DNA of 64,000 bases from Perkinsus olseni (GCA_013115135.1 JABANP010000198.1:25349-89348), one strand, 5' to 3'; counted from the stretch's first letter, positions 1-11,545 are shown. The notes: a model not told the origin generated them from the sequence alone. A program made the numbers and translations.

Positions 1-2184
1 CTCGAGCTGAGAATGCTTTTTTCGATAGCGAAGATGTTCATTCAGGGTACTCATACAGCTATGAAGACCGGGATGTTAGCTGCAGAAGCAGCCGTAGCTG
101 ATATCAATGATGGAGCACAGCCTGGCCATGTATCATCAAAATACGAGCACGCTGTGAAGGACAGTTGGGTGCACAGGGAGTTATACGTAATACTCATCTC
201 TAGCTGGCGCGGTACTAGGGCGGGGTTGGGGCCTGATTCCAGTAGTGTAGTCCCGAATCACGACAGATCTGGATCGTAAGGAACCCGTTCTTCATTTTAA
301 TTGAGCATTCATGCGCCGTTAATTTTTGGGCTTCCTAATTCTCTCTCATCTTCGTGCTCTCCTGTTTCTTCCATTCGATAATCAACTTTGTTATTTTCCT
401 TCGACAATTGAGGCAGTCTCCACTATATTATTCTTTCACGGGTTTCAAGTCCGTGGAACTTGCGACCCAAGAGTTCTCGCGTTAGCGGGTTACAGCAGTC
501 AGCAACTCGATAGTTCATGCGAGTTTAGATCTAGACTTGTATGCAGGCGCTCTTAGTGGATCTCCGCTCTTTCAGGGCGTTCGCAATATCCACCCGGCTT
601 TCAAAACAGGCCTGTTCTCGGGGACTGGGGATATGGAGCTTTCTGGTTAATGAGCAAAGGGGAGAGAACCATGGACGTTTAGGTATGATCCGGCATGGAC
701 GTCGGCATACTCCGCTTCGACAATCTTGCTTCAGGTGGTCTAAAGATGATGCGGCTAGAACGCGTACACAGGCTAAGTGTAAAGAAGTGGCCTACCCGAA
801 GCCTGATGGTAGTTAGGGGGTTTGCCGACGTTATTTTCTTAATCAATGGAACTTCCATTATAAAAGTTCCGAAAACGATCCAGTAGTACCAGTTCATGGT
901 CTTTCCGGTGTCGACATGGTGGATGAATTCGCCTGCATATCCCACTAGCTGTCGGCCGAACTCGAGGGAGCCGTGGTGACTCAGGCTGAATCTCTCAGCA
1001 TGTCGAAGCGTGGATGGAATTGAATAGAAATGATCGGTAGTCCTCGAGAGGCTCCAAGTTGGAACCACCAGCTTTGGCAGAGGTTCCACCTCTCGGTAGA
1101 TTTAGATCCGTTGATCCCGAGCATCGCAGAAGTTGTGCGTACTTTTTGCCAGCAGGCTGCTGGTATGAGATATTGAGGTCGAAACGCGGACATGAAAAAA
1201 AGCTGCCGGCTCGTAGTTCTCCCACAGTTCCCTCGCCAACATACGTCGCTGCGCGTCGCTACGTGGCCCTGCCCTGGGTCCCAGACTGGGACGCCCAGTG
1301 TCTGGGGCTATAGATTATTGTGGGACGTCACGATGTGTGAACCGCGGACAGCCGCGGCGTTAACCGGCACCGCGGTCACTCCCATTTCATTCAGCTCGGC
1401 TGAACTGGCCTTCACAGACGTTGATAAGCAGTATACTTCTCTTGTCGGCGATGGCCGAGTTACGTTTGGCACCCAGTATTTGAGAGTCTACGACTCCTCG
1501 GAGCGGTTATGAAAAGGAGGTTGCCGGTGGTTATCCGTACAGGAGATTCCGTTGGGCGGCATGACTAGAATAGTTAAGGAGGAAGCAGTAAACGTCCTGG
1601 CAGCCACCAGACTCGGATGCGTACCCTTCGTACACATCGAGGGGTGTCGCGAAATGTTTGCCTGGTTGACGACATGCGGCGTGGAGTGACGAACTAACGC
1701 ATCGCTAAGAGCATTCCGTTCCCGAGGAGACATGACCCCCCTTACTAACCGAGTCGGTTAGTCGGTTAAACCGATCATCACTTACTCCCATGCCTTGCGA
1801 TCTTCGACGCTCTGTCGAGACGTGGCTGCGATCCAGTCGGGCCCGCCGGCTTGGTTAGTTACGGCTGTTTTAGCAGCTCCCACCGTGCATCATCGACAGT
1901 CCTCGTCTTTTCCCAGAGTCCTTGATCCGTCAGACAGGGATAACTCTCGAGGAAAGGATGAGTCGAACGGGTAAAGAGGGCATGAGGCACGGGAAGAGAT
2001 GATTCATGGCTTTATGTCGTTCAAATGTGGTGGCCGGTGTTAACGTCCGGGCTGATGGTATCACTCTGACGCAGGTCGCGGAATACCAGCGGCCAGCAAG
2101 TTGCAGCCCAGTGCAGATTTACGCGGTTTTCATTGTGTGTTGCTTCTCTGAGTTGCGTATCAATATGCCTCGCTGTTCGCGCGA

Positions 2185-2227
2185 CTTACTACGCTACCGC
2201 CGTAAGTTACGGCGGTAGCGTAGTAAG
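2185..2227. repeat. Perfect inverted repeat, 21-bp arms
   Basis: The arms at 2185-2205 and 2207-2227 are perfect reverse complements separated by one base. A second small palindrome (TTACGG-C-CCGTAA) follows directly at 2228-2240. There is no poly-T run that would suggest a terminator and no flanking gene. It could be a foldback insertion or a replication-slippage product. Confidence 0.85.
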
Positions 2228-3191
2228 TTACGGCCCGTAACGGCCGGATGGCTCCGCCGTGGAAAGTTTCCGCCGGAAGCTCCGCGTTCACCGGGAACTC
2301 GCATCGGGTTGCGAATCGCAGTTGCGATGTAAGCTCTTAAACGAATGCCATAGCCCCTCGCGACGAGAAGTCTTTCGGCGGTCGAAATTCGACCATTGTC
2401 TATGTGTAGGTAAGCTCACATTCGACCTGACGGACCAACTGCCATTAACGGGAGTTGATCATGAAGCTGATCAACCGTCACATCTAAAGATCAAGCCAGG
2501 AATGGAGAAGGTTCCGAAAGAGGTAGCAAAATCCAAAACCTTTGGATTCCCGATGCCAACGGGCCGATGGTGGGAGTTTGTGCGTGGTCATTGCCCACTG
2601 GGCCACCGCCGCGCTGGGGGTGTCACGCCCCCAAGAATACTTCGCAAGCACACGCCCCGGGTGTGTTCTTGCGAAGTGTTCTTCAGTACTGAAGACTACT
2701 GACTACTGTACAGATAGACTGCAGTCTATCTGAGTCTTTTAGAAAGAGTCTCCCTAGTGCTTTCACGAGACTGTGGCATACGAACTTCCAGGTAGTCTAT
2801 ATACCACTGTCTCGTGGGAGTTTCTTCCCATCCAATTCCTAGGGCCTAGGGCCGGTGGTTGGGTGAGTTTGCAGACTCCTTCAGGTTTCCTTCGCGCAAT
2901 ATGACGGTCCGGAGCAGCGGTTCTGTCCGGCGAAAGTTTATGAATATGATGAGAAGGGAAACCTGACTATTAATGCACAAAACTGCATCCACTGCAAAAC
3001 CTGCAGCATAAAAACTCCCGGACACTTCATACAGTGGACTGTGCCTGAGGGAGGCGGAGGACCGCAGTATGGTAGTATGTGAGAAGCGTACGCCCAGATG
3101 ATCGATTGTTTGGTAATCGCCTCATTGATAGGCATTCGTTATTGTTCTCTTTACTGGGTGCAAAATATTTTTTCGATCATTTGTTTGGGGT

Positions 3192-3244
3192 TGTGAGTGA
3201 TCGCTCAGGGAATTGAACCTGGGTCAGATTGTGGATGAGCCACC
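3192..3244 (-). other. tRNA-like mini-fold, reverse strand
   Basis: Read on the reverse strand, CGCTCA at one end pairs with TGAGCG at the other about 50 nt away. Just inside lies a T-arm-like GGTTCAATTCC (a B-box variant) and a short GTGG/CCAC hairpin. It is too short for a normal tRNA and has no complete D-arm. Either a tRNA relic or chance. Confidence 0.3.
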
Positions 3245-3890
3245 CTATTGAGCGTTTCGTTTGTGGTTTCTACCGGAGATGCTGTTGGGTTGACAGTGGA
3301 AAGGGGGAATTCTGAGGTGCTCCTCAACACCAGCTTCTATACTCGCGACGTTGTACATTCGTTAGAAACGAATCGTCACTGGGATACCCTGATTGGTCGA
3401 TTCTTTGGGATCCTTTGTAGCGGGTCTGGCGTCCAGGTTGGATGCTGCCGCTCAACCACCAATGAAGCCACGAACGGCGTTTAGTTTCTGGAACCTCTGC
3501 CAGTTTATTTTTGCTGAAAGTATAATTTCTGAAAATTCTGGTAGTTTCGTTTGCAACTTCTGCCTTAAAGCATTGTACTCGCGCTGACTGAGCAGAGGTA
3601 TATGAATTGGAGGCCTAATCCTTCGTCTCAGTTATCATCCATCAATACGTATTGATGCCAATCAAGCCCTCCTATTTGATCATAGAGTTGAGGATAGGAA
3701 ATCTTGGAACAATTTCCGTGGAAAGATGTCCGATGATTATAGGAGGAGTCGGAAGATGATGATTGTTGAAGGCGGTGTGAGCGTCGAAGTTACTTCATGA
3801 TCGCTTGTGACAGGTAATGAACAGCAAATAATTCAAAATCATGGCCATGAGCGGCATTGTGGCAGTGTCCCCGCCCACACACCCGCTCTG

Positions 3891-3933
3891 TCTATCCGTT
3901 CGTTCTCACAACTTACGAGAGCGAACGGATAGA
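3891..3933. repeat. Inverted repeat, 12-bp arms
   Basis: TCTATCCGTTCG at 3891-3902 pairs perfectly with CGAACGGATAGA at 3922-3933. No flanking gene is visible. Confidence 0.75.
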
Positions 3934-4223
3934 GAGGGCTTGTGTGCGTCACAATGACTTGTGAGTCATATAAATTTAGATTCTGACAAAATCATTTTGT
4001 CCGAGGACTGATAGTTCTCGATCTCAGTTTCATTCCTTGCTTGATTCATCTTCAGGAGGTCACCACAACTTGTGGTCCGCAATCTGAATCATAAACCGTA
4101 AATGTCATCGGTGTTCAGTCTGAACAGTTCAGAGGAGTCCTCTGAGAGGACCATAGATTGCCAATCTAGGATTGGATAGCGGGCGGCCAAGATATTGTAC
4201 AGGTTCGTGAAGGGTCGGAATCC

Positions 4224-5022
4224 ATGAGCCCACCTGTGTCACCAGGGAGCGATGCTTCCGGAGCATTGAATGCTCACCTTTCTCATCTTGATATAAACCC
4301 TCTCGCAGTCACTGGGGTCGGGAGTGGCCTGCTTAGCGGGTGCTGTCAGTTGGTGTGGGTGCGAGATGTTTGTCGAATGGATGCCCGTCGATTCGCAAGG
4401 TACCGGGCGACGGCCTCCCCTAACCCAGCCAGGATGATGCAGGTGCTGGATGATGTGATGAGGTTCCTTGTTGGGCTGGCGTCCCACAACGAAGGGCTGT
4501 GCAGTGCGCTGGCCCAGCGCCGCTGGGCCACATGGCGCGTGGGATGCATTTGGCGCGCTCAGTGTATCTTACACTGTGTATGCACACACCCACGAAGACG
4601 CAAAGATTAGTGACATTTTCAGCTTGATGCACACTCTATCCGCCTGTGGGATAATCTGTGGCGAGAATCGGGTCGATGGCCTGTGGCCAAGCATCGGAAG
4701 CTACAGGGATGCATCTGGGACCGTCCACCTGGTGAATAAAGCATTCAAGTTGATGGGTGCTGCGATATGGGCAGTCTCCGACCGTGGCGCTGAGGTGAAT
4801 GGGAACAGGCAGCCCACAGTGTCAGTGGCGTCGAGTGATGATGAGGTATATCTTTTGGTATCTGAGCCGCCTGGTAGGGACGGGATGGAACCCGGTGGAA
4901 GTACAGCGCCCGACAGCCTGTCGGCGATAGCGCAAGTTGGGTTCGGGCAGTTACTACACGGACAGCCAGATCCTCGTATGTCGACTGAAGGCTGCCTAAA
5001 TAAGCCTAAACAAGTGACCTGA
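4224..5022 (+). CDS. Hypothetical coding segment, two overlapping frames
   Basis: Two long forward frames overlap. One runs from an ATG at 4224 to 4610, and the other, in a different frame, from about 4468 to 5022. Codon texture suggests a single gene crossing an intron or frameshift, since together they cover 800 nt with few stops. The second frame encodes a mixed alpha/beta-looking stretch followed by a Gly/Pro/Ser-rich end. I recognise no domain, signal peptide or membrane segment. No canonical short intron restores one frame on inspection. This could be a hypothetical gene or an old mobile-element fragment. Confidence 0.3.
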
Positions 5023-5489
5023 ATAAGCTCGACGTGGGAGTGTATGAAGCTAATAGGTTGCGAAAAATCTTACGCCGCCTTTCTGACACTGGCAGCTGTG
5101 TTTGCTTCATTACCGGAATCGGTAACCCCGCCGACCGGGCAACGAGGCCTGGGAGGGGAGGCATGAGCTCGGAGGAGTTGCGACGAGTGTTGAGAACCTC
5201 CACATCTCAGCCTTAGATCCCAATTTCGTAAAACGCTGTACTTCGATTCCGCTCTCAGCGGGCTGCTGAGCCCTGTTCTTTTGAAGACGAACCATTCGTG
5301 AAGGCAACCCAGGGTCTGGGTTGCCTCGGTCGCTTCCTGGGTCCCAGGCACGGCGCAAGAGCCTACGGCGTCCCGTGTTCGACTGGCGTCCAGCTAACGG
5401 CCTGCACGGTCTTACACCCGTTAGAGACCGCGACCTGGTCGCCGCCATAAACTGTGGCCCGCTCAGTATGCTGAGAGTTCCGCTCCAGC

Positions 5490-5666
5490 CTGGGGCCTCC
5501 AGGGTCGGGCCCAACTTGTGGCGCGGGCGAAGTATCGAAGGGATCTCAAAGGGCTAACCCATACTGGTACATCGGCCAGACGATAGAGCTACATTATCAG
5601 AAGCAGTATGTTGCTGAGTTCAACGAGCGCCTGAAGAAGTACAAAAAGGGAAGCCCACAGGCCTGA
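5490..5666 (+). CDS. Possible 3' terminal exon, hypothetical protein
   Basis: An open forward frame ends in TGA at 5664-5666. Its last 30 or so residues include YWYIGQTIELHY followed by an amphipathic Lys-rich helix ending KKYKKGSPQA. This has the composition of a genuine protein C-terminus rather than a random frame. No start codon or upstream exon could be fixed; it may continue the segment at 4224-5022. Family unknown. Confidence 0.3.
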   Translation: MGPPGSGPTCGAGEVSKGSQRANPYWYIGQTIELHYQKQYVAEFNERLKKYKKGSPQA

Positions 5667-6129
5667 AGAGAGCACAGCAACCTTGGTAATCCTCTTGACC
5701 GCGCAGTGCAGGGTCTCTCAGATTGTTTTGGTTCAGCCGTAGTTGCGTCACCATGCAGCAAGTGAGAAATGAGTATGGATATCCTTTATGTAACATGACA
5801 TGAATCATGTTACACTTCATACATACTACTGATCTTGCCGCAAGATTCTTGCGTTTGTCTGCTAGAAGTACGAAGAGAATATCTTGCGACAATACCCGAG
5901 TACGACGGCAAATACTAAATGTAGAAAACGCGAACACTGTTTGCTCTTCTCGGTTCGATCTCAGGGCAGACTCTGCCCGGCTGAGCTATTAGTCCGTCGT
6001 TTTCCTGAATGATCGGGGAAAGTGAGCTACCGCGACTTCCTTTTCTCGTATCTCATCCTCGTTCAACGGCTCACGAAGTTTCTTCTTTCAGGGACGGAGA
6101 TTGACCTTAGCGGAGACTCCATGAGATAA

Positions 6130-6515
6130 TTTGATTCAAAGGCAACTTCGCGCAGAAAAGATGGAAACCTAATTATGCCATTTCCGTAACAGTTCGGGTA
6201 TACTTCGCAGCTCGAGCAGTTCGTTCGTGCTACGAGTGGGATGGGACTAGTTCGTGACGAACTTACTCTGTGAAGTTCGTAATTCGTAGAAGACGTTCCG
6301 CAGGGGCAGTTTCCCTCTGGAGAGTACTCGGGCCAACAGTCGGGTCCTCGACTATCGACTGCAGTTGTCTTCTTTATCAAACTCATCAATAATGGTTATG
6401 CTCTACATCGAGGGTCTGGATCAAGGCGTCCGCGAAGGCTGACGAAATCAAGGAGCGGTTCGCCACAAATTGTTCCTTGGGGTAGGTCTTTGGGGGTCGA
6501 ATCATCTAGGACGTC
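6130..6515 (+). repeat. Copy A of a diverged ~300-bp duplication
   Basis: This block aligns with 8235-8545. Shared segments include CAAAGGCAACTTCG, TAACAGTTCG, CTCATCAATAATGGTTAT, CATCGAGGGTCTG and GAAATCAAGGAGCGG. In this copy the reading frame that starts at the ATG at 6393 is broken after about 16 codons by a 2-nt deletion relative to copy B, so any coding function has been lost here. Confidence 0.7.
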
Positions 6516-8234
6516 AGTACAAGCGTCATAAGTCATATCTTACTGTGTTTTTGTACTCCCGTGGTTGAAATCTATGTTCCCGAAAATATGGTCTTCGAGC
6601 TATCAGCGAGGGTCGATGATCGCCTTATCAGGAGCCTTGATTCAGGAGCGGATCGGGAGCCAGCGTCGAAGAATTTCTTTGATGCGCGCTTTGTGTGCTC
6701 CGGCTCCAGGCTGGAGCTTCCACCTCAGGGTGAAGAGAGCAGACCAAGCGCACGTTTTCTCCGGGAGACCGGCATTTCCTACATATGGAGTTCCTTAGAG
6801 GAAGATTGCTGATCTGTCCTCTCCGGATCGTCCGACGAACAATTGAGATGTTAGCCTAATCGCCACTGTTCGATGATCGAACTTCGATCGCTGAGCCGCG
6901 CTCGAAGACCAAGGAATTGCCGATTCTCAGGATTAATCTTGAGAGGTATAACTCGATTGAACCTGTGGAGAATAGTTAGGTAGGGAGAAGCACAAGCATT
7001 GATCGCCAAGCATGAACGCCTTCGTATGGACAAAATTGGAGACGGTCGGACCTGCCGGGGCCGTGAACGACGGCCTTGGACGGTTGAAATGGATCGATCG
7101 ACTTATAGGTCGATGGACTGGTCGATGCTATTAAGAGGCCGGATGCGTCCAGTGAACACTCTGAGCAGGTGCTGAGGTCAGCCATCTGCGTGTGCCTGAT
7201 GGGCAGTGAGTCTGTGTTGTGAGGTTCTCGCGGCAAGGGCGTCTGCGGAGGGATTGCCTTGGTCTCGGAGCAGACTCATTAGTATTATGAGTGCTATCAT
7301 CCTCAAAATCCACTTCGACAGCATAGTCATGCGCAGTTGCCCGCAACAACTGACTGCAGCGCGTATGATCAGCTCTTTCACCGAATCATGACAGCCTGGT
7401 CTCAGGAGGGTGAAGTTTCCCATCTTGTACGTGGGATGGGTGGTGAGCAGCCTCTGGAAGGCATTCAGTCCACTTCACAACTTCGCAGTTGACCCGCGCA
7501 ATGATGACCTACGGCTTTGGTCGTCTACCAAAATATCTCGGAGTCCTTGCAGGGTCATGTCATCACCAAAGCAAGAATTCCTGCTGTCTCTTTATGTTCC
7601 GAAACGACATGTGGTGGGAGATCAGACAATGCGTGGGTTTCACCTAGTCGTCCACAGTTGCGAGCGTGGTACTGCGAGCCGAAGAAGAACTCATGCGCAA
7701 TGCTGGCGCAAGATCCCCGAAGGAACTATGCAGAAAAGAGAGTTTGACCGAAGCGAGTTCGCCTGTGAGACCTTCGAGAGTGTCTGCATGACTGGGCGAT
7801 AAGGCCGTTATCGAGAAGCAAGCTATCGATAAGTGTGCGCGATTCAACATGGTATGTTTCATGCCTATTAGATCACTTAGTCTTTGTTATCTGTTGGTAG
7901 TGGGGCGCAAAGAAATCCTCCGCAAATTTCCGAAAACGACGATGAGAACAAACTTGAAGGGAATTCGAGCTCTGAGCCGATTAAAGCTCGGTTTTTTTTC
8001 AAGTTCTTTTCGATTGGAATAATCGCTTTTTTCGGTTGGATTGTCCAACCGATCTAACGGCGAGTCACTCTCCTTTGATGATTGAAGTGGCAGCGCTCGT
8101 GGCCGCAGAGTTTCGCTCTCGTCTCTAATTTACGTTCTACAGTTTATAGTCTATAAATGAACACTAATTGTAAATTAGTGGAAATTCTCTGTAAATTACC
8201 GATTTGTCTGTCAGGTTCGGACATCGACGTTTGC

Positions 8235-8556
8235 GGGGACTTCAAAGGCAACTTCGTCGTCGAGCAGAGTTGAAGGTTCCGCACTTCAATCTTCATAACA
8301 GTTCGTGCGTCCTTTCCCCTCTGGAGAGTCAATAGGCCACTAGTCGGGTCTTTGTGATAGACCATCTTATGTAGTTGTCTTCTTTTATCTAAACTCATCA
8401 ATAATGGTTATACACTACATCGAGGGTCTGTACCAAGGCATGTCCGTGAAGGCGGATGAAATCAAGGAGCGGCTCGCCACTAATTGCTCCTTCTGTCGAG
8501 GGGTAGGAGGTTGGGGGCAAGTCTTCGACGGGAGCGAAACGCTTCTGCAAAATTAG
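8235..8556 (+). repeat. Copy B of the duplication, with a small ORF
   Basis: Homologous to 6130-6515. This copy keeps an intact 50-codon frame from the ATG at 8404 (MVIHYIEGLYQGM start) to a stop at 8556, with one CxxC pair. It is unclear whether this is a gene or simply the better-preserved repeat copy. No promoter or splice context was identified. Confidence 0.55.
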
Positions 8557-9452
8557 ATTACATAGTGTTTAACGTTATGTTCGTCTTTGATCATCCCGTA
8601 AGCCCAGTTTCAGACGCTCAATCGAAATAAAGGACACCATGTGAAGGGAAGGGTCTAGATCGTACGAAAGTCGGGTATTGTCAAGTATCGACAATACGTC
8701 AATAATTGCTGTATTGCTGTATTGCAATACTGTATTGCTCACGCCAAAAATGCGTTCAGTAGAATCATGGAGGTGTAGTAATGTTGCTCTGTCACACAGC
8801 CCGTGTGTCACCGGTAGTCCGAGGCTTCAGTGGCGCCATGTGTTCAGGATGTGTTGTCCTTCCTCCGACCATCGTCGTCATCATCATCCGAGCCGAGCAG
8901 CGGCATCTCCAGCAAAGTCCAGGGGTGGTATAAGGATACTGCCGGTGGTATGCGGCACTCCCCGTTACCTTCACCAAGGAGGAAGCTGCTGCCGTCAACG
9001 ACAATGGAGGGGACTGCTACACTTGCAGGATGGTGAGCCTCTGCTGGACTTATTTTGGGGGAGCTCTTCCGTTTCTGTTCTCTCGTCAGAGTTGGTCGTG
9101 GTCCTTAGGTTGGGTTCGCCACCTTCACAGCAGCATCAGCCTATTGTTTAGCAGAGGCCAAGAGGAGTGCAGGCGCTGGACGTAAGTTCCAGTCCTCGTC
9201 ATCCCTCATCCGGTCGAAGTTCCGCTGGTCGGGGCGAAAATGAGAAGCTGTGACGCCGCGAGATATTCAGAATTGATTTCGTCTACTGCGAGAGTAGGGT
9301 ACCGGACTACAGCTGGAGTCTGTTAAACAGACTCTGTTTACCGGAGCAGATTTGGTTGGTTATTTGCAACGGCATCCGAGGTTGACGCGGGGATCTTGCA
9401 AGTATCCCTATTACGATACAAATATCAAAAATTAGTTGCATTAAAAATTTTG

Positions 9453-9490
9453 TCACCGCCGGGATTCGAACCCGGGATCGACTCGGGTCC
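9453..9490 (-). other. tRNA T-arm / B-box remnant, reverse strand
   Basis: The reverse strand carries an exact B-box (GGTTCGAATCC, 9462-9472) inside a perfect 5-bp T-stem, CCGGG and CCCGG. I cannot find a matching acceptor 5' strand, D-arm or anticodon arm upstream, so it is not a complete tRNA. It lies about 320 nt before the start of the pseudouridine synthase gene, in antisense. Confidence 0.5.
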
Positions 9491-9790
9491 TCCATAGCTG
9501 TAAATAGAGACTCCTACCACAAGCACCCTTCCTCTCCTTTACAGGTCGGGTATTCCGGGGTCTCAGCGGTCTCTTTGCCGCCCTCGCCCTCGTTCGGGGC
9601 TTCACACCAGCACGCCCGATCGATGTCTCAACGCTTAATGTAGTCGATAAAGCAGTACCAACTCCTGTCGTCTCACCACTGGCTGGAGGGGGGCGGTCCG
9701 AGTAGACTAATACTGTGCAGCTCAGCGTTGGTGTGACTGGAGTTGGCCGGGAGATGGTCGCTTTAGGAGGGCCTTGTTCCTTCTTTCAGT

Positions 9791-11545
9791 ATGATTGGTA
9801 AATGCAACCGCGGTCTATCGACGACTCTGATGCGTCTCCTTCACACCAGTTCAAAGCGGGTGGGCAGTCGGAGTTTACTACTCGAAATCGGCGGCTGTCG
9901 AGATCCTGAGACGCTAGGGGATGTAATTCATCGGAAAAATGCGGATTTCGAGCGCATCCACTGGATCACCGCACTGCGAAGATTCGCCCAATTGAATCCT
10001 GACCATCTCTCCTCGGACACTCGGCTCACTCTCAAGGTATGCCTCTCCCTGCCGGTCCGGAATTTGGATTTTCGAGCGGTTTCGGACCTAGTCTGGGCGT
10101 TGGGGACGCTGGGCTCATCCCGCGCCGCCGCGCAGCCGTTTGTCGACCATTCGGTTCGCCTTGTGCGCCTCTCGGCTGCCTCACCGGATCTGCAGAGGGT
10201 CGCGGCTCTCCTGGTGGGGATCGCCCGAGGGAAGTTCGAGCGGGGCTGTTTGATGCTGGCCCTAGAGGATCGTCTCTGTTGCGATGGATCTTGGAAAGGC
10301 CGCGATGTGAGCCTCTGTCTGTGGGCGTTGGGAAGATTCTCGTACGAAGGGAAGTTGGTGGATGTACTGGCAGACTGGGTGACGCAAGCGGGGCCCTCGG
10401 GGATGAGCGAGCAGGATTGGAGCGTTGCCCTGTTCAACTTGGGCCGGCTCGGTCGATTTGACCTCGCGCTGGTGCCGAGGGCCAGCGGTCGTATGAACGA
10501 CTCTCGGAACATAGCGACACTATTGTGGTCAGCTGGTCAGGCGGAAGGAGGTGCTCGAATTTTGTGGCGCGCGGTCAAGGATCATTATGATGTTCTGTCG
10601 GACCGCCTGTTACCGGCGGACATTCCTCAGGTTATGTGGGCACTCACGAGAATCGACAACTCGAAAGCACTCGGGACTTTGGCGCTCCGACTTGCCGAGA
10701 AATTAAAGAATAGTAATTGGGTACCCATGAACCGCCTAGAGATCAATAACGTCGCCTATGGTCTCCATTGGACGGGCGTGATGGACTTGCCTCTGTATCA
10801 GTGGCTACACGCGTTGATGTCAGCGCATTTAGTCAAACTACCAGCTCGGAAGGCAAGCTCAGGGGTGATGCGAAGGATTCCTGAGGAGGTAGTAGACGGG
10901 ACGACGGAGCCATTGGTGGTGTACAGCGGACTGGGTGGGGTGAGTATTGTGTATAAGCCTAACGCTTGGACGACTGAGATGACGCAGAGCTTCTTGGGGG
11001 AATCTTTGGTACTTGCGCATCGGATAGATTTTGGAACATCGGGGCCGCTGATGGGGACGACGTCGGGAGCGGAGGAAGCGGTATTGGCGTTGCAGCAGCA
11101 GGCGGGTTTGGTGGTTAAGAAATACTGGTGTTTGGTGGAGGGAATTCTGATGGAAAAAGAGGGAAAAATCGAAGCGAGGATTGAGAATCTGGAGACTTGG
11201 TGCGTCGTATCTGAGGATGGCAAGCCGGCTGTGACGAAGTATACTGTGAGGAGAGAGTTCAAATCCGTGGGGGTGTCTTTGGTAGAATGCCGCCTGCTGA
11301 GTGGGCGAAAGCATCAGATCAGGGTTCATATGGCCTCGTTGGGCCATCCGCTTGTAGGCGATCCATGGTATAATTCGGAGACGAAACTCGACCTAAGCGC
11401 GGGGAGAATCTTCTTGCACTGTCATAAGCTAGAGTGGTACGACCTTTATTTGGCGGAGGAGCGGTATGGGGTGGAGGTGCCGTTGCCGAGGGATCTCAGG
11501 GATGTCATGAGTCGAGTTGAAAGGCTGGAAAATTCCGTCGGATGA
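9791..11545 (+). CDS. RluA-type pseudouridine synthase with helical-repeat N-terminus
   Basis: Single-exon 584-residue protein. The C-terminal part (about 375-575) is an RluA/RsuA-class RNA pseudouridine synthase. AHRIDFGTSG at 409-418 carries the catalytic Asp413 (family consensus HRLD.xTSG), followed by GRKHQIRVH (505-513) and GHPLVGD (518-524). The N-terminal 60-345 is a run of about 35-40-residue helical units with recurring VWALG, LWALG, VMWAL and LLWSAG steps, like the FASTK/OPR-type helical repeats of organellar RNA-binding proteins. The first 30 residues (Arg/Ser/Thr-rich, RLLHTSSKR) resemble a mitochondrial transit peptide. The likely role is site-specific uridine isomerisation in organellar rRNA or tRNA, guided by the repeats; that is inference. 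The start is supported by a pyrimidine-rich AG acceptor (TTCTTTCAG) ending two bases before the ATG, consistent with a leader exon or trans-splicing. Confidence 0.93.
   Translation: MIGKCNRGLSTTLMRLLHTSSKRVGSRSLLLEIGGCRDPETLGDVIHRKNADFERIHWITALRRFAQLNPDHLSSDTRLTLKVCLSLPVRNLDFRAVSDLVWALGTLGSSRAAAQPFVDHSVRLVRLSAASPDLQRVAALLVGIARGKFERGCLMLALEDRLCCDGSWKGRDVSLCLWALGRFSYEGKLVDVLADWVTQAGPSGMSEQDWSVALFNLGRLGRFDLALVPRASGRMNDSRNIATLLWSAGQAEGGARILWRAVKDHYDVLSDRLLPADIPQVMWALTRIDNSKALGTLALRLAEKLKNSNWVPMNRLEINNVAYGLHWTGVMDLPLYQWLHALMSAHLVKLPARKASSGVMRRIPEEVVDGTTEPLVVYSGLGGVSIVYKPNAWTTEMTQSFLGESLVLAHRIDFGTSGPLMGTTSGAEEAVLALQQQAGLVVKKYWCLVEGILMEKEGKIEARIENLETWCVVSEDGKPAVTKYTVRREFKSVGVSLVECRLLSGRKHQIRVHMASLGHPLVGDPWYNSETKLDLSAGRIFLHCHKLEWYDLYLAEERYGVEVPLPRDLRDVMSRVERLENSVG

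Larger units (their letters stand above)
1..4200. other. No recognisable gene; scattered hairpins
   Basis: I find no open frame here with a recognisable domain, signal peptide or consistent exon structure. Visible structure consists of two strong inverted repeats (2185-2227 and 3891-3933, listed separately) and a small tRNA-like T-arm on the reverse strand near 3200-3215. Given how short the exons are elsewhere in this window, a gene made of small exons could be missed here. Confidence 0.5.
5667..9690. other. No recognisable gene; decayed duplication
   Basis: No nameable gene. The stretch contains the diverged duplicate pair at about 6130-6515 and 8235-8545, and a small hairpin (5790-5812). 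On the reverse strand near 5966-5990 it has a tRNA A-box-like element (TAGCTCAGCCGGGCAGAG). A possible exon at about 8945-9033 (forward, reading a Lys/Glu/Ala-rich stretch with a CYTC pair) is too weak to list as a gene. Confidence 0.45.

Noticed and set aside
8678..9151. 157-residue forward ORF
   Set aside because: Low-complexity Ser/His/Arg stretches; an alternative frame in the same place looks more protein-like but still matches nothing, so no gene is called.
9453..9540. Complete tRNA on the reverse strand
   Set aside because: Only the T-arm is convincing; acceptor, D and anticodon arms cannot be folded.
10039..11347. Several antisense and alternative-frame ORFs of 140-194 codons
   Set aside because: All overlap the intact 584-residue pseudouridine synthase and lack family features.
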